Shown: positions 16,402 to 25,682, counted from the stretch's first letter. The stretch is DNA of 64,000 nt from JBGSIC01 sp041751875 (GCA_041751875.1 JBGSIC010000010.1:150085-214084), one strand, 5' to 3'. Notes: generated by a model from the sequence alone, not told the origin. Numbers and translations: made by a program.

Positions 16402-16649
16402 CTTTTATAAACTCTTTGCCGGCACTTCCTACTCAACTCAACTCTGCATCTTCTACTCTGCGTCAACTCAGCGCAGCGCCAGCGAACGACGGGTTATGTA
16501 ACGCAGGGATATGGTGAAAGCAAGGATTAAAACAAAAAAAGTTCTTCTACGAAAACGTTGGGTAAGTATTTGATATTATATTGGAAAAAATACGGAACGC
16601 GACAGTGGGACAAATAAAATACCAATTAATTTCTTGAGAAGGGGGCTTA
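16402..16649. other. AT-rich non-coding stretch downstream of tldE
   Basis: No gene seen. The plus strand has pyrimidine-rich repeats of ACTCA (about 16431-16445) and CAACTCAGCGCAGCG. On the minus strand a TATAAT (16575-16580) is present without a good -35 box. A minus-strand RNA of roughly 240 bases from there to the terminator at 16322 is possible. Confidence 0.4.
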
Positions 16650-18038
16650 TTACTTTGTCGTTACCGAAACGGCGCCGCTAATGAGGGTCGGCGCCTCCCA
16701 GGAAGCATGCAAAACTTGGGTTTCCTTCGAAAGGTGCGCCAAAGCACTCCCCAAGCACTCAAAAATGTTTCCTGAGATCAAAGTTTCCTTCACATAGTAG
16801 GCGCGTTCTCCCTTTACCCACCACTCAGCGCCTTTCGCGACTCCCGAAAAATCGCCCGTGACCGAATCGACCTGTCCAGAGAAGCGGTTTACCCAAAGAC
16901 ACTCGTTTTGCCGCGAGAAGATGTCTTCCTGAAGTTTTTTCAGGGGCTCTTTTCCGCCTTCAAGTACCAAGCAGTGTGCTCCAGCGCTAGGTAAGCCTGC
17001 TGGACCTCCCACTGAATTCCCCGTCGAAGGTATTTTGAGAGCATTGGCGGCGTACTGATCGACCACAAAAGATTTTAGTACACCTTTGTCGACGAGAGAG
17101 CGATTAGCGGTAGTAGCGCCCTCACGATCGAAGCGACAGGCCCCGGAACGATCTAGAGCGTGCGGTAAATCTTTGAGAGAAACAGCGGCGTCCAAGACTT
17201 TCTGCTCGCGATCGGTGAGCTTCCACTTGCCGGTGTTTTCCACCACACTTCGGCCATTGAGGTGGGTCGAAAGCCCAGACATAAAAATATCGATGACGGC
17301 TCTAGGACTAAAAAACACAAAACCTTTGTAGCTCTTGCCCGGGCCGGTCTTTAAACCGCGCACCACGTCTTCGCAAAAGGCTTTGGTGGTGGCAGAAAGT
17401 CGTTGCCCTACGTCCCGCGAGTGGCGGGCCATTTCGGAAAAGTAGTCGAAGCTGGTGATGTTATCTCCGTCGACTCCCATTCCCATCAAACTCCAACCCG
17501 CCTGGTGTTCCTGTTCCACTTTGTGGGTTCCCAACGAACTAGCGACCAAGAACAGAGAGCTACTTACCTCGACGCTGCCCTCATTTAGGCGAAAGCGTGG
17601 GGCGGAAACAGCGCACGTCATTAACTCTTGGGCCCAGGCCTTTTGTTTTTGGAGGGGAAACCGGTGGAGATCAGATTCTGGGAAAAAAGACTTCGCTTCG
17701 TTTTCCCCTTGATTGGGTCCAATCGCGAGAAGAGCGTTTTCGGGAGAGAAAAGCGCGATTTCGACGGCTTGCTTCGCCAGCGTTTGAAGATCGTCTTTCG
17801 CGGTGGAATTTGCGGAGGCAAAGCCCGCTTTCGCTCCGCACATCACGCGCAGACCCAGCTGGAAACCATCGTTGGACGATGCCAAATGGAAATCTTGTTT
17901 CTCAAGCGTAATGCGAGTCTGTTCAGAGAATGTCCCGCAAACCTCCGCATGCGTCGCTCCGGCTTTCTTGGCAGACGCCAACAAAAGCTCGGCCGCTTGT
18001 TCGAGAGTTCCAGTTTCCGGAGCTAGAAATGTGTTCAT
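16650..18038 (-). CDS. tldE: TldE/PmbA-type metalloprotease subunit
   Basis: A 462-residue partner of TldD. TldE lacks the metal motif and pairs with TldD to form a barrel-shaped protease that degrades unfolded peptides and matures some modified peptides (microcin B17 in E. coli). AVIDIFMSGLSTHLNGRSVVENTGKW and the C-terminal FSGQVDSVTGDFSGVAKG...VKETLISGNIFE segments fit the family. Its ATG overlaps the end of tldD by four bases, so the two are translationally coupled. Confidence 0.93.
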   Translation of the reverse strand: MNTFLAPETGTLEQAAELLLASAKKAGATHAEVCGTFSEQTRITLEKQDFHLASSNDGFQLGLRVMCGAKAGFASANSTAKDDLQTLAKQAVEIALFSPENALLAIGPNQGENEAKSFFPESDLHRFPLQKQKAWAQELMTCAVSAPRFRLNEGSVEVSSSLFLVASSLGTHKVEQEHQAGWSLMGMGVDGDNITSFDYFSEMARHSRDVGQRLSATTKAFCEDVVRGLKTGPGKSYKGFVFFSPRAVIDIFMSGLSTHLNGRSVVENTGKWKLTDREQKVLDAAVSLKDLPHALDRSGACRFDREGATTANRSLVDKGVLKSFVVDQYAANALKIPSTGNSVGGPAGLPSAGAHCLVLEGGKEPLKKLQEDIFSRQNECLWVNRFSGQVDSVTGDFSGVAKGAEWWVKGERAYYVKETLISGNIFECLGSALAHLSKETQVLHASWEAPTLISGAVSVTTK

Positions 18039-19435
18039 TCCTGAATTCCTCCGATGGTGGCTCGGCAGCGAATGTAAGGACCTCCGGCATCAACCTTCGC
18101 GGGTTGGCCCTTTCCACAATGTCCTGAGCCTAGGTCCAATTCAAACTCTTGTGATACCGCATCTACCGTCGACAATACTTCAAATGCTTGACCCGAAATG
18201 GTTGCTCCCTTGAGAAACTCGACAATCTTTCCATCCTTGATTCGCGAAACACGTTGCGCACCAAACATGAACTCACCGGTCGCATCCGCTTGACCGCCGA
18301 CGGGACCATCAACGAGGTAACCCTCTTTGGTAGAAGCAATGATGTCCGCCAGAGATTGTTTTCCCGGTTGGATATAGGTGTTTCGCATGCGAATAAGGGG
18401 TTCATCGTAGTACAGCCAAGCCCGCGCGCTCCCCGTGGGTTCCACCCCAAAGAGAGCTGCTGACTCACGGTTATGGAGGTAAGAAACGAGTTTTCCTTCA
18501 CGAATGATTTCCGTGTTCTGAGTGGGAATGCCTTCGTCATCTACGAGCAGGTCGCCGCCTGCGTTCGGCGCCCCGGGGACCTGCCCGCCGTCCAGCAAAG
18601 TTATCAAAGGACTGGCAACCATGGTGCCGATTTTTCCCGCCGCCACCGATCCGGAAAGCACGAAGTCTGCTTCCACGGTATGTCCGATTGCCTCATGGGA
18701 AAGTAAACCGACCATCCCGGGGGATAAAATCAGCGTCGCAAGACCGCCTTGCACGCGGCCCGCCCCAGCAAGGTCGACCGCCAACTTGGCTGCTTGTTCC
18801 GAAAGATTGTCCCAAGAACGGGGTTCGAAAAGGCATTCCCAAGTTCCCGTTTTTCCCACCGACTCGTGCGCCACTGCGCGGTCACCGGCCTTCTCGGCAA
18901 AAGCCGAAAGACGAAATTCATTTCGTGCCAGCTGAGAAACCGCGCAGGCGCCGTCGGTCGTGACGACAATTTTGTCTTCAAACATTTCGTTATAGGCGCA
19001 TGAAGCGGAGTGAATGCTCGAGGACCGCTTCCGGGTTTTTTCTTCGGCTTCGCGAACCACCGATAGTTTGTCCGAAAGAGCCATTTTGCTCAATTTGTCA
19101 TAGCCGGGCAGAGTGAATTCTCCGCGAGCCATTTTAGTCTCTGGCAGTGCTTTGACTTTCGCCTGCTTCATTTCGCTTATTGATTGCGCGCAGGCAATCG
19201 CTTGTTTGAGAGCCTTCTCGACCGATGCAGGAGAGCTTTCTGACGTCGAAGCAAAGCCCCAGGTTCCGTTGACCAGCGTGCGTATACCCACGCCCGAGGT
19301 GAGGGCAGACTTCGCCTGCTTCACCAGTCCTTTTTGTACCTGGACAGTTTGCGAAGTGCGGCGGTGATAACGGATTTCAGCCCAGTGGGGTGAGCTTTGG
19401 ACTACTTCTTCAAGGCGTTGTGCTAGGGCTTTCAT
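18035..19435 (-). CDS. tldD: TldD metalloprotease, catalytic subunit
   Basis: A 466-residue catalytic subunit. The metal-binding motif HExxxH is seen as LLSHEAIGHTVEADF (near residue 250). IGTMVASPLITLLDGG, DDEGIPTQNTEIIREG and LRNTYIQPG-like segments (MRNTYIQPGKQSL) are those of TldD. Acts with TldE in cytoplasmic peptide breakdown. Its start overlaps the end of the upstream membrane-protein gene by 26 bases. Confidence 0.95.
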   Translation of the reverse strand: MKALAQRLEEVVQSSPHWAEIRYHRRTSQTVQVQKGLVKQAKSALTSGVGIRTLVNGTWGFASTSESSPASVEKALKQAIACAQSISEMKQAKVKALPETKMARGEFTLPGYDKLSKMALSDKLSVVREAEEKTRKRSSSIHSASCAYNEMFEDKIVVTTDGACAVSQLARNEFRLSAFAEKAGDRAVAHESVGKTGTWECLFEPRSWDNLSEQAAKLAVDLAGAGRVQGGLATLILSPGMVGLLSHEAIGHTVEADFVLSGSVAAGKIGTMVASPLITLLDGGQVPGAPNAGGDLLVDDEGIPTQNTEIIREGKLVSYLHNRESAALFGVEPTGSARAWLYYDEPLIRMRNTYIQPGKQSLADIIASTKEGYLVDGPVGGQADATGEFMFGAQRVSRIKDGKIVEFLKGATISGQAFEVLSTVDAVSQEFELDLGSGHCGKGQPAKVDAGGPYIRCRATIGGIQE

Positions 19436-20132
19436 TCGAGGCTCCTTTTAATTCGAGAAAATAGTGGCTGAGCCACACATCGACGAGGCAACCGACTACC
19501 ATCGACAAAAACATTTGGACAACCAAACTCAGGCCAATGGCAATACTCGACGAAGCGAGTTCCGACCCAAAAAGGGAGGTACTCATATCGCCGACAACGT
19601 AAACCCAAACCATCAAAATAAGCGTAAAAAGCACCACTCCAATATGCAGAAAGATCCGTGGACGGGAAAGACGCTTTGATCGATCTAAGTAGGCCCAAAG
19701 ATTCTGGCCTGGTTCAGACAGAATAAGATGGGGCACAAATAAATAAAGAGCCGCGAAGTAGAGGCCCGGCAAGAGAAGCGCGAGCATGCCCACCAATGTG
19801 ATGAAACCGATCACGAGTGAGGCGAGAGCAAGAATTTTCCACTGGGCCCGAACCCGGTTGCAGGTTGATTGAAGGGCGCTCAGCGTTCCCTCCGGAGTGA
19901 ACGCAACCGAGGCAAAAGTGGCAGCGGTGCTGAAAGTGGAAGCGATAAAAAGATATGGGGTGCCCGCCAGCGTCGCGATCGTTTCATTGCCAAGAGCGTC
20001 GCGCAGAAAATATTCAACGACCAGATAACTGGCCGCCGGGATCTGCAACCCGAGAAAATGGAAAGGGTGGGCCAATAAGGAACGGCCGGATTTTGCTATC
20101 GGCGGCAGCAGAGCCTTGAAGTGCGAGCGCAT
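19410..20132 (-). CDS. Multi-pass inner-membrane protein of unknown function
   Basis: About 240 residues with five or six hydrophobic segments, among them YLFIASTFSTAATFASVAF, ILALASLVIGFITLVGMLALL, FLHIGVVLFTLILMVWVYV and IAIGLSLVVQMFLSMVVGCLV. The topology and the segment LILSEPGQNLWAYLDRSKRL recall the YciC/UPF0259-like or glycerophosphodiesterase-membrane-domain families, but I cannot assign one. ATG 20132 is preferred over TTG 20135. It is first in a unit with tldD and tldE and overlaps tldD, so they are probably co-expressed. Confidence 0.6.
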   Translation of the reverse strand: MRSHFKALLPPIAKSGRSLLAHPFHFLGLQIPAASYLVVEYFLRDALGNETIATLAGTPYLFIASTFSTAATFASVAFTPEGTLSALQSTCNRVRAQWKILALASLVIGFITLVGMLALLLPGLYFAALYLFVPHLILSEPGQNLWAYLDRSKRLSRPRIFLHIGVVLFTLILMVWVYVVGDMSTSLFGSELASSSIAIGLSLVVQMFLSMVVGCLVDVWLSHYFLELKGASNESPSTTP

Positions 20133-20175
20133 CAACCGATTTTACAGGCAAACGAAAGGAAATTATACATAGGGC

Positions 20176-21876
20176 ATGGCAGATCTTTCTCCTCCCTATC
20201 AGTCCACCCCGTTACGCGTTCTTCACTTACGAGGGGAACCCTTCGAAATTGGCCGCCAGCATGGTGAAGCGGTTGGAGGCGACGCCAAAGAAGGCATGCT
20301 GAAGTTTTATCATGCGTTTTGGACCCGTTTGACCGAAGCCCCTCCCGGGCCGCGTTCCCAAAAGTGGGCTTGGGCGGCGGGCCAGTGGGCGATGAGCGCC
20401 TTTGTTTTGAAGAAGCTTCGCCGGCAGCTGCCGCCTTTCATGCTGGAATCCATCCAGGGGATGGCCAAAGCCACCGGGCTGGATCCCGAGCAGCTAATCC
20501 TGCAAACTCTCTTGCCCGACGTGGGGCCTTATACACAGGCCTTGGCGACGCGCCTCAATCCGCGTCTTAAAATGCCCGTGCAAATGCCCACGTTTGGTTG
20601 TTCCAGTTTCCTCTTTCGCGGGGATCGCTTTCTGCACGGACGCAATCTGGACTTCCCTGGGGTGGGTTACTGGGATCGCTTTCCTGTGATCCAGTGCGTG
20701 GAGCGCCCAGGCTTCTTGCGATACATAGGGTTTACCTCTGCCGGCGTTCCAGTAAGTGGAATTACCGGAGTGAATGAAGCGCAGATTTCCGTTTCCTTAC
20801 ATCAGCACTATTGTGAGGAAACCAATCTTGGTGGCCTCCTTCCTTTCTCGCTCGGAGAAGAGATTCTCAGTCGCGCCCGCAGCTTGGAAGAAGCCGTGGC
20901 AATTTTGCAGTCTAGCCGCGTCGCAACTGCGTGGGCATTTATTCTTACCGACGGTAAAACGCGGGAGGGGATGATCTACGAATGTCATCCGCGAGCGCAC
21001 GGGATTCGTCGCCTTACCCCCGCACGAAACCATCTTGCACATTCCAATTTTTTTCAAACCGCGGAATGCCAACCCCGCGAGTACGCTGCTACTGCCCGGA
21101 TGAACTGGGACAACAGAGCGCGCGCTTACCGGTTGGAACATAATCTCGAGGCCTGCTCTGGAAAACTGAGCAGCGAGCGCGCCGTTCAAATTATTTCCGA
21201 ACATTATGATCCTTATTGGAAGAGCGATAAAGTCTTCAACCGCACCGTTTCGCAGATTTACAACATTCAAAGTCTCATCCTGGATACAGAGAACATGAAA
21301 GTGTTGATCGCGGAGGGAACAGCACCGGTTCATCTCGGCCAGTACCACGAATGGGATCTGGGAGAAATTTTTGCTGGCAAAGAAGGAAGAACGACGAACA
21401 CTCTTCCCGGGTATCAATTCAAAGACCCCCGCCAGAATCAGGCGAAGCATTACTATATTTGGAGTTTTATTCGGGCGATGGACGGCGATTACGAGGGAGC
21501 CCAGGAGTGGCTTGAACGAGCTCTAGGGACCCATTTCTTCGCGGAGGGAGCGCTGACCGCTGCCGTGATCGACATGAAGAAAAAGCAGTACGCGGAGGCG
21601 CATAAAAAGTTGGAGAAAGCGCGTCTTGAGATCGAGGGGGACCTCAAGCCGGGACAGCAGGCACCCCCTGAGTATTTTGAAGTGTTGTTTTTCCAGGCGC
21701 GGGCGCATGACCTAGCGGGGGAACGAGACAAAGCCCTTTCGCTCTACCGCTTCCTCGCTCAGCATCGGGATCTCGAGGACAACAATATGCGGCTTCAGTG
21801 CCTCTCGGAAAAGCCTTACACAGAAAAGAAGCTTGACCGTATCATGATGCCTTACTCGTCCTATTTGCCCTACTAG
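20176..21876 (+). CDS. C45-type Ntn hydrolase (acyltransferase-like) with a C-terminal helical repeat domain
   Basis: The 566-residue protein belongs to the AAT/peptidase C45 family. An N-terminal FEIGRQHGEAVGG precedes TFGCSSFLFRGDRFLHGRNLDFPG, where Cys142 is the expected autoproteolytic nucleophile and RNLD the conserved oxyanion-side motif. C45 enzymes hydrolyse or transfer acyl groups on amides such as beta-lactams, bile acids and peptidoglycan-like substrates. The last 130 residues (from about YIWSFIRAMDGDYEGAQEWLERALG) read as TPR-like helices, not usual in the family and perhaps a binding module. No signal peptide. Upstream of deoC, with a short leader ORF between them. Confidence 0.75.
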   Translation: MADLSPPYQSTPLRVLHLRGEPFEIGRQHGEAVGGDAKEGMLKFYHAFWTRLTEAPPGPRSQKWAWAAGQWAMSAFVLKKLRRQLPPFMLESIQGMAKATGLDPEQLILQTLLPDVGPYTQALATRLNPRLKMPVQMPTFGCSSFLFRGDRFLHGRNLDFPGVGYWDRFPVIQCVERPGFLRYIGFTSAGVPVSGITGVNEAQISVSLHQHYCEETNLGGLLPFSLGEEILSRARSLEEAVAILQSSRVATAWAFILTDGKTREGMIYECHPRAHGIRRLTPARNHLAHSNFFQTAECQPREYAATARMNWDNRARAYRLEHNLEACSGKLSSERAVQIISEHYDPYWKSDKVFNRTVSQIYNIQSLILDTENMKVLIAEGTAPVHLGQYHEWDLGEIFAGKEGRTTNTLPGYQFKDPRQNQAKHYYIWSFIRAMDGDYEGAQEWLERALGTHFFAEGALTAAVIDMKKKQYAEAHKKLEKARLEIEGDLKPGQQAPPEYFEVLFFQARAHDLAGERDKALSLYRFLAQHRDLEDNNMRLQCLSEKPYTEKKLDRIMMPYSSYLPY

Positions 21877-21886
21877 GAGCTTTGCC

Positions 21887-21934
21887 ATGACGCGTTTCCT
21901 ATGCGCCGGATCTTATGGCATACCAAAGAGATGA
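21887..21934 (+). CDS. 15-codon leader ORF coupled to deoC
   Basis: A small frame ATG 21887 to TGA 21932-21934 encodes MTRFLCAGSYGIPKR. It has an excellent ribosome site (AGGAG, seven-base spacer) ten bases after the C45 hydrolase stop. Its TGA overlaps the ATG of deoC (21931) as ATGA, while deoC itself has no properly spaced ribosome site. Likely a translated leader that brings ribosomes to deoC. No signal, membrane or metal motif. Confidence 0.5.
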   Translation: MTRFLCAGSYGIPKR

Positions 21935-22734
21935 ACAAAGAAGTGTCCGCCGAAGAGGTTGGAGGAGTCATCGACCATACTTTCTTGAAAACAGAAAGAG
22001 AGGGCGTGTCGCCTGCCGATCAAAAAAAGGAAGTTCACAAGCTGGTCGCTGAGGCCCATCGCTGGGGGGCCTTTTCGGTTTGTGTTCGGGAAAAGCAAGT
22101 CGCTTACGCCAAGGATCTTCTTTCGGCCTTGGGCAGTACCGTAAAAATAGTAAGTGTCATTGGCTTTCCGATCGGCGACGAATACTCGACGACGAGAAAA
22201 GTATCTCTTCTCGAGCAGGCGAGGGAAGACGGGGCGGATGAATTCGACATGGTTTTTAATGTTCAGGCTTTTCATCGGGGGGAAGTGGAGGTCGCTCGCC
22301 AAGATCTCATAGCGGTTTCGCGTGCGGCGGGCAGCCAGGTGTTAAAAGTCATTTTTGAGAACGCCTACCTGGCAGAGAATGAAAAGAAGCCTGTTTATGA
22401 AATGGCACGCAGGGCATTCTTGGAGTCCTTTGATGGCGATGCTTCTCGACTCGCATCCCGTTTTTTCAAAACTTCAACTGGCTTTGCAAAGCCCCCGGAA
22501 GGTATTCCTGTGGGAGCGACTTTGCATGACGTAAGCTTGATGCACGCAGTGGGAGAAGGTGCCGTGGGGATCAAACCCGCGGGCGGAGTGAATAGTCTCG
22601 ACGATGCAAAAGCGTATTTCACGGCGGTGGGCAGCCCACGTCACGAGGGGAAAATGGACCCTGCGAAGTTTCGGATCGGCACAAGCAGTTTGCTTTCGAA
22701 ATTATTTGGGGAAGCGGGACAGGGCGGTTATTAG
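21931..22734 (+). CDS. deoC: Deoxyribose-phosphate aldolase
   Basis: A 267-residue class I aldolase that splits 2-deoxyribose-5-phosphate into glyceraldehyde-3-phosphate and acetaldehyde, in deoxynucleoside salvage. IDHTFLK, VIGFPIG, EFDMVFN, FFKTSTGF (Schiff-base lysine) and VGIKPAGGV (second catalytic lysine) are all present. ATG 21931 is chosen because it fits the family N-terminus and overlaps the leader ORF stop; ATG 21901 in frame has no ribosome site. Use of prey or environmental DNA sugars would fit a scavenging or predatory lifestyle. A 28-residue stretch after the Schiff-base region is normal. Confidence 0.95.
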   Translation: MNKEVSAEEVGGVIDHTFLKTEREGVSPADQKKEVHKLVAEAHRWGAFSVCVREKQVAYAKDLLSALGSTVKIVSVIGFPIGDEYSTTRKVSLLEQAREDGADEFDMVFNVQAFHRGEVEVARQDLIAVSRAAGSQVLKVIFENAYLAENEKKPVYEMARRAFLESFDGDASRLASRFFKTSTGFAKPPEGIPVGATLHDVSLMHAVGEGAVGIKPAGGVNSLDDAKAYFTAVGSPRHEGKMDPAKFRIGTSSLLSKLFGEAGQGGY

Positions 22735-22783
22735 AGCGCATCTCAAAGCCCCCCGCTACTGCGGCTGGGTCTCGCAATGCACT

Positions 22784-23209
22784 CTAGTTTTCGGGTGGTT
22801 GAGTGGCGATAGCAATTTTCTCGGCGCCGGCTGCTCGGGCTGCGTCCATAATCTTTACGGCATTTCCCAAGAAAACGGATTCATCCCCTCGAATAACGAC
22901 GGTACGCTCCTCCGTAAGAGCAAGCTCAGACTTTAAAGTTTCGATCAGGGTCTCTTCGGTCGCGGTTTTTGAATTCACCGCGATTTGCCCACCTTGGGCC
23001 ACTGTAATGTAAACGGGCTTGTTGGTGGAAGAGTTTGAGATGGAGGTCGATTTCGCGGAAGGCAGTTTCACATTGAAACCGCCCTCGAGCATGGCGCTAC
23101 TGGAAATCATAAAGATAATGAGAAGTACCAGAAACACGTCGGTTAAGGGCGTGATATTGATCTCGGCTACGATATTCTCATCTTCGTTTTCTTCAAAACG
23201 CATTCCCAT
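22784..23209 (-). CDS. exbD: ExbD/TolR-type biopolymer transport protein
   Basis: The 141-residue protein has one N-terminal membrane helix (NITPLTDVFLVLLIIFMISSSA) containing the conserved aspartate of the proton path, and a periplasmic domain ending GAEKIAIATQPPEN. With ExbB it converts proton-motive force to movement of TonB- or TolA-like proteins. It starts two bases after exbB. No tonB, tolA or pal is next to it, so the energised partner is not known. Confidence 0.93.
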   Translation of the reverse strand: MGMRFEENEDENIVAEINITPLTDVFLVLLIIFMISSSAMLEGGFNVKLPSAKSTSISNSSTNKPVYITVAQGGQIAVNSKTATEETLIETLKSELALTEERTVVIRGDESVFLGNAVKIMDAARAAGAEKIAIATQPPEN

Positions 23210-23211
23210 CG

Positions 23212-23829
23212 TTAGCGCGCCTTTTCAAAAGAGTAGTCGAGGATTTCTTCTACCGTCAGTTTCACCTGGCTCATCGTCTGGTTAGCGAGAGTCACAAAAA
23301 CGTTGTAGGTGATCAGTGCCACGATAGCGACAATCAGACCAGCAGCGGTCGCGATAAGGGCTTCGGAAATGCCGGCAGCAACCACGCTGAAACCGCCCGT
23401 TCCTTTTTGGGCCATCTCGTGAAACGCCTTTACGATACCGACGACGGTGCCGAGTAGTCCCACAAACGGAGCCGCGCTGCCAATCGTTCCTAAAATCCAG
23501 AGATTTCGTTTTAAGTATCCCGTAAAGCGTACGCGGTTACGGTCGGTAATGCGTTCCGCCTGCTCGCGACTTCTTTGAGTATCAAGCGCCGTAAGAAAGA
23601 GATTGGAAAGGGGCTGTGTCTCCTCGTGACAAATTTTACGTGCCGCCTCTTGGTCACCGTTTTTAAGACTGCTGAAAAGTGAGTCGGTGAGTTTATTAAT
23701 TTTAGGGCGAACCGTGAAAAAGGCATATGCCCTCTCGATAACGATAGCCCAGGTGAGTACCGAAAATACCAGGAGTGGCCACATTACCCAGCCACCGCCT
23801 AAGAAGAGATTTCCCAGAGTTGCGCCCAT
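23212..23829 (-). CDS. exbB: ExbB/TolQ/MotA-type proton channel protein
   Basis: A 205-residue protein with three membrane helices: WVMWPLLVFSVLTWAIVIERAY, the pair around IGSAAPFVGLLGTVVGIVKAF (conserved proline/glycine-rich channel helix) and SEALIATAAGLIVAIVALITYNVF. It forms the pentameric stator around ExbD. GTVVGIVKAFHEMAQKGTGGFSVVAAGISEAL is the family core (residues about 115-145). First gene of a two-gene unit. Confidence 0.94.
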   Translation of the reverse strand: MGATLGNLFLGGGWVMWPLLVFSVLTWAIVIERAYAFFTVRPKINKLTDSLFSSLKNGDQEAARKICHEETQPLSNLFLTALDTQRSREQAERITDRNRVRFTGYLKRNLWILGTIGSAAPFVGLLGTVVGIVKAFHEMAQKGTGGFSVVAAGISEALIATAAGLIVAIVALITYNVFVTLANQTMSQVKLTVEEILDYSFEKAR

Positions 23830-23852
23830 ATGTCCTTACCCTCGTTGTCTGA

Positions 23853-23879
23853 AAGTGCCAGGCACTAGAATAGCACTTT
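23853..23879. repeat. Short palindromic repeat (GTGCCAGGCAC type)
   Basis: AGTGCCAGGCACT (23854-23866) is a perfect palindrome around one central base. A second GCACTTT at 23873-23879 can pair with AAAGTGC (23853-23859) instead. It belongs to the same word family as the repeats at 1959-2034 and 42916-42926. It lies just upstream of exbB. Confidence 0.55.
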
Positions 23880-24029
23880 TGAGGAGAGGATGAGGAGATC
23901 TTCACAGTTGCAGCACGATAAAGCCATACAGGCTTGGCAAAATAGGGAGAGACAGTTTGCCAGTCGGGCCTGTGCGACGCGTTACTACTCTTAACGCGCG
24001 CCTGGTCGCCCATGGAAGGAGCTATCAGG

Positions 24030-25682
24030 ATGAGACGTTTGTTCGGTAAAGTGGTGTATCTCGCAATCTTGTCCGCCTGTGGTGGACAGATTCAGCCCAG
24101 TGAACCCTGGACCATCACCCCCATCAGCGCTCAAGAAGCGCGCCGAACGACCTTTCCGTATGCTTTTTCCGGCCAAATACTCAGCGTCGGGTCCGACGCG
24201 GTGTTGACCCAGTTTAGTGTCGATGTGATTGGGGCTGACCCCGCTGTGAATTCTGTTCTGAATCCTTTGGGCGATAAACGAGGCATTTTTCACATTTCAC
24301 GTTCGGCTCTTAAAGCCGAAGTCGAAACGGTGGTGTTACCTGTATTGATCACGGCCCCAGCCCACGAAGCGACAGTCTTCTACCTTGAAGTAAAAACGGA
24401 TTGCTTCACGCTGACCTGTCCGGGCCGTCCTGCCCATACCCTGCGTCTGAGAACCTCCAGCGTGTTGCCCGCGCGAGCAGGAACGTCGGACGAAGCCTAT
24501 TCGGCAGCCAATGCCGAGCGCGCCATTCGCACTCTCGGAGCGAACCAACTTTTTGGCCAGCTTAATCAACAACAAAAATTCGATTCCACGTTGCAGCAGG
24601 TCCTGGCGAGTTCAAAAAATGGCGATCAACTCACCAACATTTTGGTGGTGCTCAATCGATCCGGTGAGGCAGACCGTGCCCGATTAGTGGCGAATCTCTT
24701 GGCGTCGGCAACACCCCCGAGTGGCGCGATAGATTTTGCAAGTATCCTCAGTGGGGTGATGCGGTCGGTGGTTCCGACTCTGGCTAGTATCAGTCCTGAG
24801 TTTGCGGCGGCCCTTTCGGTGGCCAAAAGTGTGCTCCCCTACCTGAAACCGCTTCTAACCGAGATTGTGGAAAAAGGAGAGGGCGGAACTCTAGCAAAAA
24901 TTTTAGCATTGGTTTTAACTGGCCAAAGTGCCGATCGAAATCTGACGTCGATGGGAACGATTTTAGCTAGTAGCCACAGGGCTCAGTTGGGTATGGGAGG
25001 ATTTCTTCCGTACGCAGCGGAAATAGCGTCGCCGGCAGCGGAGGCGAGTGCGTTTGGCTCGGTTTTATATCGCTCCCTTGTGCACGCGGAGGCCCCTGGC
25101 ATTTCGGTAAGCCATGATCCTGCACAGGAATTGATTGTTCCCTATGTTCGAAATCTTATTCAAGCATTAGGGGGTAAAGATGGAAATGAGCTTCGCCTTT
25201 TGTTTAATCGCTTGGTAGGACGTTCCAATCCGCTAAAAGCTTTAAAAACATTTCCCGCGAGCCAAGAAGAAGCTAAACAGTTTAGTCTTCTCGCTCCCCA
25301 TCTCGTTACGCTTACCGATGGACTTAACGGCCAGTACGAAGTTCCTTTGACCCATTTTCTCATGCCTATCATCAACAGCCGAAACCCGGCGGAGTCTTTG
25401 GCCCGAACCATTCGTGACTCCCAATCTGGCGAAGGTGAAGTGGGGGGACTTTTGAAGCAGATTTTTCCCGGGGTTGATAAGGTTTGGAGTGAAAACGTTT
25501 CACAGAAACAGCTTTTTGCTGCTCAGCTCGTGCAAGGCGCTTTACGGGGAGAATACCAAGACGTCGTTGTTTTAAAAGATTTGGAAGGCTCGCCCGCGAT
25601 CATCATCTCCGCTCAAGCGCGAGATCTTTTTAAGATCGCCCAGCTTCCTAACGTGGAACGTCTTGTGGCAGTGAACGAGTAG
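24030..25682 (+). CDS. Large lipoprotein of unknown function
   Basis: About 550 residues. From ATG 24030 (AAGGAG nine bases upstream) the N-terminus is MRRLFGKVVYLAILSACGG, a signal peptide with lipobox LSAC, so a membrane-anchored lipoprotein is expected. The N-terminal 150 residues look beta-rich with a cysteine pair (TDCFTLTCPG). From about residue 165 it becomes helical and alanine/leucine-rich (QLFGQLNQQQKFDSTLQQVLASS, SGVMRSVVPTLASISPEFAAAL). No family recognised. It stands alone between exbB and the Mpo1-like gene. Confidence 0.65.
   Translation: MRRLFGKVVYLAILSACGGQIQPSEPWTITPISAQEARRTTFPYAFSGQILSVGSDAVLTQFSVDVIGADPAVNSVLNPLGDKRGIFHISRSALKAEVETVVLPVLITAPAHEATVFYLEVKTDCFTLTCPGRPAHTLRLRTSSVLPARAGTSDEAYSAANAERAIRTLGANQLFGQLNQQQKFDSTLQQVLASSKNGDQLTNILVVLNRSGEADRARLVANLLASATPPSGAIDFASILSGVMRSVVPTLASISPEFAAALSVAKSVLPYLKPLLTEIVEKGEGGTLAKILALVLTGQSADRNLTSMGTILASSHRAQLGMGGFLPYAAEIASPAAEASAFGSVLYRSLVHAEAPGISVSHDPAQELIVPYVRNLIQALGGKDGNELRLLFNRLVGRSNPLKALKTFPASQEEAKQFSLLAPHLVTLTDGLNGQYEVPLTHFLMPIINSRNPAESLARTIRDSQSGEGEVGGLLKQIFPGVDKVWSENVSQKQLFAAQLVQGALRGEYQDVVVLKDLEGSPAIIISAQARDLFKIAQLPNVERLVAVNE

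Noticed and set aside
17403..18213. Several plus-strand open frames over tldE
   Set aside because: They are complementary-strand shadows of a clear TldE protein and have no family features.
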